From assembly GCF_012349115.1 (NCBI RefSeq), contig NZ_PQIG01000111.1, forward strand, positions 186,001 through 250,000: DNA of 64,000 nt, in the 5' to 3' direction. Below, in pieces: positions 59,805 through 64,000 of this stretch. The notes under the pieces were generated by a model. It was given only the letters and a program-made list of their open reading frames with translations. It was not told the DNA's origin and ran no database searches. The position numbers and the translations under genes were made by a program. This DNA is from Rhizobium ruizarguesonis (GTDB lineage Bacteria > Pseudomonadota > Alphaproteobacteria > Rhizobiales > Rhizobiaceae). Every line of letters begins with the position of its first letter. The stretch's first letter is position 1.

Positions 59805-60914
59805 ATGACGAGCTGGCCAGACCGACGCATACTCGATCTTTTCGGTATTGAGCTTCCGATCATCCAGGCGCCTATGGCTGGAGCAACGACCATCGAGATG
59901 GTGGTCGCCGCAGGGCAGGCTGGAGGACTAGGCTCGCTGCCGAGTGCGCAATTGACCGTCGATCAACTGAAGACTGCGATCAGCAGCATTCGCGCCTCGA
60001 TCAAGGCGCCGCTGAACGTGAATTTCTTCGCGCATCAAACGCCTTCCGTGGACGCGGTCGCTGAGATCCGATGGCGGGCGTTGCTGGCGCCCTACTATGT
60101 CGAATTTGATCTCGACCCTGCCGCTCCCGTTTCCGGTGCGGGTCGTGCGCCGTTCGATGAACGCTTCTGTGAGGTTGTCGAAGAGCATAGGCCGGAGGTG
60201 GTGAGCTTCCATTTCGGATTGCCTGCCAGGCCGCTCTTGGACCGCGTGAAGGCGGCCGGCGCGAAGGTCGTGTCCTCCGCTACGACCGCGGCCGAAGCCG
60301 CGTGGCTGGAGGCGAACGGGGCCGACGCCATCATCGCGATGGGTTCTGAGGCCGGAGGGCACCGTGGCAACTTCCTCACACAGGACATGTCCACCCAGGT
60401 CGGAACGATGGCGCTCGTTCCGCAAGTTGTCGATGCCGTAGCGGTTCCTGTGATTGCTGCGGGTGGTATCGCCGACGGCCGGGGCGTTGCTGCGGCCCTA
60501 ATGCTCGGCGCTTCCGCCGTCCAGGTCGGCACGGCCTACCTTTTCTGCCCGGAGGCGAAGATCCCGGCGGTACACGCGCAAGCGCTCGCCGAGGCAGGTG
60601 ATGACAGTACCGCAATCACGAACGTCTTCACCGGCCGTCCCGCCAGAGGTATCGTCAATCGCCTCATGCGGGAACTCGGTCCAATTTCAGAGGCCGTGCC
60701 AGCGTTCCCAACTGCCGGAGCCGCACTGTCTGCCGTGCGCGCGCAGGCGGAAAAGGCGTCACGGGGTGACTTCACAAACCTATGGGCGGGCCAGTCGGCG
60801 AGACTTGCACCCAGGATGGGAGCCTTCGATCTGACCCGGAACCTCTACGAAGCAGCGTTAATGGTGCTCGGGCGCCGAGCCTGCTCGCGTTCTGGCACGA
60901 CGCTCTGGGACTGA
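59805..60914 (+). CDS. Nitronate monooxygenase (2-nitropropane dioxygenase-like)
   Basis: 369 aa from ATG 59805 (upstream ATG 59793 and GTG 59772 are alternatives). The TIM-barrel flavoprotein motifs are present: IIQAPMAGATTIEMVVAAGQAGGLGSLP, VNFFAHQTP, DAIIAMGSEAGGHRG with the FMN-binding GGHRG, and VIAAGGIADGRGVAAALMLGASAVQVGTAYL. It oxidises nitronates such as propionate-3-nitronate. The last ~12 residues (RRACSRSGTTLWD) depart from family sequence exactly where an MFS fragment begins in another frame, so the 3' end was probably altered by a deletion. Confidence 0.87.
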   Translation: MTSWPDRRILDLFGIELPIIQAPMAGATTIEMVVAAGQAGGLGSLPSAQLTVDQLKTAISSIRASIKAPLNVNFFAHQTPSVDAVAEIRWRALLAPYYVEFDLDPAAPVSGAGRAPFDERFCEVVEEHRPEVVSFHFGLPARPLLDRVKAAGAKVVSSATTAAEAAWLEANGADAIIAMGSEAGGHRGNFLTQDMSTQVGTMALVPQVVDAVAVPVIAAGGIADGRGVAAALMLGASAVQVGTAYLFCPEAKIPAVHAQALAEAGDDSTAITNVFTGRPARGIVNRLMRELGPISEAVPAFPTAGAALSAVRAQAEKASRGDFTNLWAGQSARLAPRMGAFDLTRNLYEAALMVLGRRACSRSGTTLWD

Positions 60915-61216
60915 GCGTCAGCAGCGCTCCGGTTGGCCTGCCGTTCACCGCGATCAGTTTCTTTGCCATTAACGAAGTGAGGCGAATCCGCGCGAGAAAT
61001 CATGCCCGATACATGGGACTTCTAACGGCTGTCTTCGCTGTCGGACAGATCACGGGACCTCCGGTGGTGGGGATCATTCTGGCGCGGACGGCTAGCATCG
61101 ACGCGGGATTCGGTCTTTCCCTCGGCCTCGCCAGCATCGCCCCGGTCGTCGGGGCGGCCATATTCGTCGCGATGATAATGCTCTATCCATCCGAAAGACG
61201 TCGAGCGCGAGGGTAG
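60878..61216 (+). pseudogene. C-terminal fragment of an MFS transporter (YbfB/YjiJ-like)
   Basis: In a different frame from the overlapping end of the monooxygenase, codons from SLLAFWHDALGL onward encode three hydrophobic helices (APVGLPFTAISFFAINEVRR, YMGLLTAVFAVGQITGPPVVGIIL, GLSLGLASIAPVVGAAIFVAMIML) typical of the last third of a major-facilitator transporter. There is no start, so it is 5'-truncated; the junction with the monooxygenase at about 60870 marks a deletion. Confidence 0.7.
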
Positions 61217-61247
61217 TGCACGTCGCCGCGCTAGACTGCCGGACGCT

Positions 61248-61928
61248 TCAGTCCGCCTCGACACTTTCTCCGAGGCTGAGCTTTGCAGCCATGTTCACCA
61301 GTTCCGGAAGGGTGCGGGCGTCCATTTTACGCATGACTTGGCCGCGATGCGCCTTCACGGTGATCTCGCTTATATCGAGCTCGAATGCGACCTGCTTGTT
61401 CAAGAGACCCTTGACCACGCGTATCATCACTTCGCGTTCCCTCTTTGTCAGCGTGTCGTACGAGCGCTGCAGCCGTCGAAGCTCCTCGTCGTTGCGTAGC
61501 ATTTCTTCGCTCCGCGCGAGTGCCGATCGGATCGCCTCCAGAAGCGCCATCGTGTCGATGGGTTTGGTCAGAAAATCGAGCGCGCCCCCCTTGAGCGCCT
61601 TTACGGTCATCGGGACATCGCCGAAGCCGGAGACGAAAATGATCGGCATGCGATTGCCGCCCATGTTGATCACGGTCTGCAAATCGAGGCCGTTCAGGCC
61701 CGGCATGTTGACATCGAGTACGAGACAGCACGGAGCCGACGAGAGGGGGGTTGCAAGATAGGATTGGGCGGATTCAAAGAGCAGGGGCTGCCAGCCCGCT
61801 GATACTATGAGGAGTTCCAGGGATTCCCTGACTGATATGTCGTCGTCGATAACCACGACGGTTGGTCGCTTGATATCCCCACCATCGGGAAGCGCTGCAT
61901 TCGTCATTGCCGAGATCATCCGATACAT
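61248..61928 (-). CDS. FixJ-type response regulator (REC + LuxR HTH)
   Basis: 226 aa from ATG 61928 (in-frame ATGs at 61919 and 61907 are also possible). The receiver (about 20-135) has IDDD, acceptor Asp in LVLDVNMPGLNGLDL and Lys in DFLTKPID. The LuxR-type helix-turn-helix (about 155-215) reads LTKREREVMIRVVKGLLNKQVAFELDISEITVKAHRGQVMRKM. It is the only DNA-binding partner near the kinase and the receivers, and regulon element 7 lies 140 bp upstream. I infer that it binds the element and activates the regulon. Confidence 0.9.
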   Translation of the reverse strand: MYRMISAMTNAALPDGGDIKRPTVVVIDDDISVRESLELLIVSAGWQPLLFESAQSYLATPLSSAPCCLVLDVNMPGLNGLDLQTVINMGGNRMPIIFVSGFGDVPMTVKALKGGALDFLTKPIDTMALLEAIRSALARSEEMLRNDEELRRLQRSYDTLTKREREVMIRVVKGLLNKQVAFELDISEITVKAHRGQVMRKMDARTLPELVNMAAKLSLGESVEAD

Positions 61929-62068
61929 GTGCTTCGTCCCCAGAGAAGACAGCAGGCTCGTCGTCCAATCGAAGTATGTATATCACAACTCTCTCAACTT
62001 GCGGCGCGCGGCAGCGCAATGCGCTTGCTCCGACCGCCTGCTGAGGATGCGCCGTTCTCGCTAGAAGT

Positions 62069-62088
62069 CCATTGTACGATGGTATCGC
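62069..62088 (-). promoter_or_regulatory. Regulon element 7 (FixJ-type regulator promoter)
   Basis: CCATTGTACGATGGTATCGC on the plus strand, an exact fit to the consensus, 140 bp before the regulator start. It is the best-matching copy together with element 4. Confidence 0.7.
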
Positions 62089-62125
62089 CAGCGGCCTATA
62101 GGGATTTTGCCGCGGTGGGCTTGCG

Positions 62126-62145
62126 CCGACACCATCGTATAATGG
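62126..62145 (+). promoter_or_regulatory. Regulon element 8 (NTF2-like gene promoter)
   Basis: On the minus strand it reads CCATTATACGATGGTGTCGG, one position off the consensus. It faces the plus-strand gene at 62279 (133 bp) and lies 37 bp from element 7, back to back. Confidence 0.65.
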
Positions 62146-62278
62146 ATTACGCAACCATCGCTGCGCATGTTGCCTTCGTCGGCTTGGCTCTGGAGCGTGC
62201 TGCCACCTTCCTCCAGTCGACCGATCGACGCCGCTTGATTGGCGTAGCTCGCCACAGATTCCGCAAAGAGGTTTCGAC

Positions 62279-62749
62279 ATGAAGGAACGTTTTGAAGAGA
62301 TCACGGGTGCAGAACAGAAGGCAGGGAACGGTGGCGCTCTGGATGCGCTGATCGAATTCTACAGGGCCTTCAATGCTGCCGATATGGTGGGGCTGGAGGC
62401 GATCTGGTTCCCTGGGGCGGCTCCCAGCATGGACAACCCTATCGGCGGAATTCGTCGCGGTTGGAACGAGATCGCTGAGGGTTATTCTAAGCTGTTCGGC
62501 GGCGCCGCAACGGTAAATGTTGCGTTCCATGACTTCACCAGCCAGGGCGGACGCGAGTGGCATCTGTTCGTCGGTCGGGAACGGGGTAAGTGTCAAACTG
62601 CCAGCGACAGTCTTGATGTCGCCTTCCGAACAACCCGCTGGTTCGTTCAGGTGGATGGCGGCTGGAGGCAACTCCATCATCATGGCTCTGTCGAAGATCC
62701 GGAGATGCTCGCAGCCTATCGAAACCTCATTTTCGGCAGCAGCAGTTGA
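62279..62749 (+). CDS. NTF2-like (SnoaL/ketosteroid-isomerase fold) protein
   Basis: 156 aa (AGAGG before ATG 62279). The sequence has the NTF2 pattern: helical start (DALIEFYRAFNAADMVGLEAIW), then strands ending RTTRWFVQVDGGWRQLHHHGSVEDPEML. Members bind or isomerise small hydrophobic substrates; no active-site residues can be assigned. It is divergent from the FixJ-type regulator and has element 8 upstream, so it probably is a regulon target. Confidence 0.8.
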   Translation: MKERFEEITGAEQKAGNGGALDALIEFYRAFNAADMVGLEAIWFPGAAPSMDNPIGGIRRGWNEIAEGYSKLFGGAATVNVAFHDFTSQGGREWHLFVGRERGKCQTASDSLDVAFRTTRWFVQVDGGWRQLHHHGSVEDPEMLAAYRNLIFGSSS

Positions 62750-62783
62750 CCACAGCATCCACGTTGGCGCGTTGCCTTCGCAA

Positions 62784-62814
62784 GAAGTGTTTCCACCGAC
62801 GGTGGAAACACTTC
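62784..62814. terminator. 14-bp perfect hairpin between convergent genes
   Basis: GAAGTGTTTCCACC (62784-62797), loop GAC, GGTGGAAACACTTC (62801-62814). It lies between the NTF2-like gene and the oppositely directed luciferase-like gene, so it is a probable bidirectional terminator, although no T-run follows. Confidence 0.65.
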
Positions 62815-62950
62815 GCTTCCTCAGGCCCACGGATCGGGAACCGCCTGTGAGAAGGCGTCTGGTGATTTCTGGGGAAGGCTGTGGCTGATCCCCCGGCGAT
62901 CAGGCGGTGTTGGTATCTTCCCTTGAGCCTCGTGTCATTCGATGACTCAT

Positions 62951-63985
62951 TCAAGGACGTTGTCCGCGAACAAGAGGCGCTACATCAGTGCCGAGGAGTT
63001 CTATCGAGCGGCGCATCGCCTCGGTTTCCAGTGCTGCGGTGCTCATCTGGAAGGTGATGCGAGAGACTCCACGCAAGGTATTGTTCACATGCATAATCTT
63101 GGCCGCAACTGTCTCCGGACTGCCAACCAGGAACGCGCCACTTGGACCGCACATGTGCTCAAATTGCGCCTTCGTTGGCGGCGGCCATCCCCGTTCCCGT
63201 CCAGCGTCCGTGAACATCTGGAACCAGCCCGGAAAGAACGCTTCCCTGGCAGCCGTGTCCGTCTCTCCGACGAAGCCTAGGGCATGTACTCCGACCTTCT
63301 GGTTCTGCGCGGGATGGCCGGCGGCGAGCCACGCGCGACGGTAGAGTTCGACCAGAGGCAAGAAACGTTCGAAGCTTCCGCCGATGATGGCGACCATCAA
63401 CGGCAATCCGAGTGTTCCGGCGCGGAGGAAGGATTCAGGCGTGCCGCCGACGCCCAGCCAGATTGGCAAGGTCGGCTGGTGCGGACGGGGAAAGACACCC
63501 TCGCCATTGATCGCAGGACGAAAGCGGCCCTCCCATTTGACATTGGGTTGCTCCCTGATCTTCAGCAAGAGGTCCAGCTTCTCGGCGAAGAGCGCGTCGT
63601 AGTCCCGCAGGTCGAATCCAAACAGAGGATAGGCCTCGACGGATGAGCCGCGACCGACCACGAGTTCAGCTCTTCCGCCGGATATCAGATCCAGTGTGGC
63701 GAACTCCTGGAAGAGCCGCACGGGATCGGTGGCACTGAGGACTGCCACGGCGCTTGTCAGTCTGATCGACTTTGTGCGCGCGGCCGCGGCCGCAAGGATG
63801 ACGGCCGGGGCTGAATCGAGCGCGTTCTCTCGATGGTGTTCGCCCATTCCGAAAACATCTAGGCCGACTTGATCCGCGAGCTCAATCTCCGCCAGCACGC
63901 TCTCCATGCGGTCAATGGCTGACTGCAATCGCCCCGTGGCAGGGTCGGTCAAAAGCATTGCGAAACTATCGATTCCGATTTCCAA
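62951..63985 (-). CDS. Luciferase-like (LLM) flavin-dependent oxidoreductase
   Basis: 344 aa from TTG 63985 (GGAAGG upstream, close to the window end). Bacterial-luciferase family motifs are present: ADQVGLDVFGMGEHHRENALDSAP near residue 40, ELVVGRGSSVEAYPLFGFD near 107, LPIWLGVGGTPESF near 170 and GVHALGFVGET later. It oxidises an organic substrate with FMNH2 and oxygen. Its place beside nitronate monooxygenase and the SDRs suggests a role in breakdown of a small organic compound, substrate unknown. No regulon element is visible upstream, but its promoter lies outside the window. Confidence 0.87.
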   Translation of the reverse strand: MEIGIDSFAMLLTDPATGRLQSAIDRMESVLAEIELADQVGLDVFGMGEHHRENALDSAPAVILAAAAARTKSIRLTSAVAVLSATDPVRLFQEFATLDLISGGRAELVVGRGSSVEAYPLFGFDLRDYDALFAEKLDLLLKIREQPNVKWEGRFRPAINGEGVFPRPHQPTLPIWLGVGGTPESFLRAGTLGLPLMVAIIGGSFERFLPLVELYRRAWLAAGHPAQNQKVGVHALGFVGETDTAAREAFFPGWFQMFTDAGRERGWPPPTKAQFEHMCGPSGAFLVGSPETVAAKIMHVNNTLRGVSRITFQMSTAALETEAMRRSIELLGTDVAPLVRGQRP

Positions 63986-64000
63986 TCATCGATCCTTCCG

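Noticed and set aside
1..64000. CRISPR array
   Set aside because: No regularly spaced short repeats of suitable length were seen.

Overview
The window reads as a Rhizobiaceae (alphaproteobacterial, Rhizobium/Agrobacterium-like) chromosome or large plasmid. Pointers are high-GC coding with rhizobial-style proteins (PleD-like diguanylate cyclase, GlxA/AraC regulator, DUF1127, the imuA-imuB-dnaE2 mutasome) and LexA boxes of the alphaproteobacterial GAAC-N7-GAAC / GTTC-N7-GTTC type. There is no rRNA, complete tRNA or CRISPR array, and no integrase gene lies inside the window.

1-7 kb: an arsenic cluster (arsR-arsC and the start of an ArsN-like acetyltransferase, divergent from a DUF6428-like gene), a squalene-cyclase-like toroid protein, two paralogous double-receiver proteins (the second PleD-like with GGDEF), a GlxA-family regulator and a DUF1127 small protein.

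7.5-34 kb: a dense accessory island of probable defence genes. In order: an XRE regulator divergent from a small protein plus a soluble FtsH-like AAA+/M41 protease; a PD-(D/E)xK-like nuclease divergent from a GIY-YIG-like protein; a two-gene Druantia type III-like system (druH-druE, overlapping ATGA); an IS66 scar and a broken DsbA-like gene; a HEPN-like protein; an ImmA/XRE pair divergent from a CBASS-like operon with TWO CD-NTases flanking one four-TM effector; a broken TnsA-like gene; a ClpP-like/LprI envelope protein; an Abi-C protein (probably frameshifted); and a SIR2 protein divergent from an unknown gene. Several genes are decayed, as expected of an island with high turnover.

34-46 kb: a DNA-damage module. 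A SRAP (YedK/HMCES-like) protein, a small unknown gene, an exported SNase, an odd pair of exported proteins of unknown function (Tat signal plus Sec signal), dinB with a small Cys-rich partner, and imuA-imuB-dnaE2. Two exact LexA boxes sit in the two relevant divergent intergenic regions.

46-64 kb: a stand-alone regulon. A five-PAS soluble histidine kinase, two single-domain receivers and a FixJ/LuxR-type response regulator are interleaved with oxidoreductases and hydrolases (Tat-exported epoxide hydrolase, VOC protein, SDRs, RidA, exported crotonase, SRPBCC, isochorismatase-like hydrolase, aldehyde dehydrogenase, nitronate monooxygenase, NTF2-like, luciferase-like monooxygenase). A ~20-bp element, consensus CYATTGTNCNATGGTRTCGS, occurs eight times, always upstream of these genes and always in the same orientation relative to the gene it precedes. 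I infer that it is the operator of this phosphorelay and regard it, with the dual CD-NTase operon, as the most interesting unlisted signal in the window.
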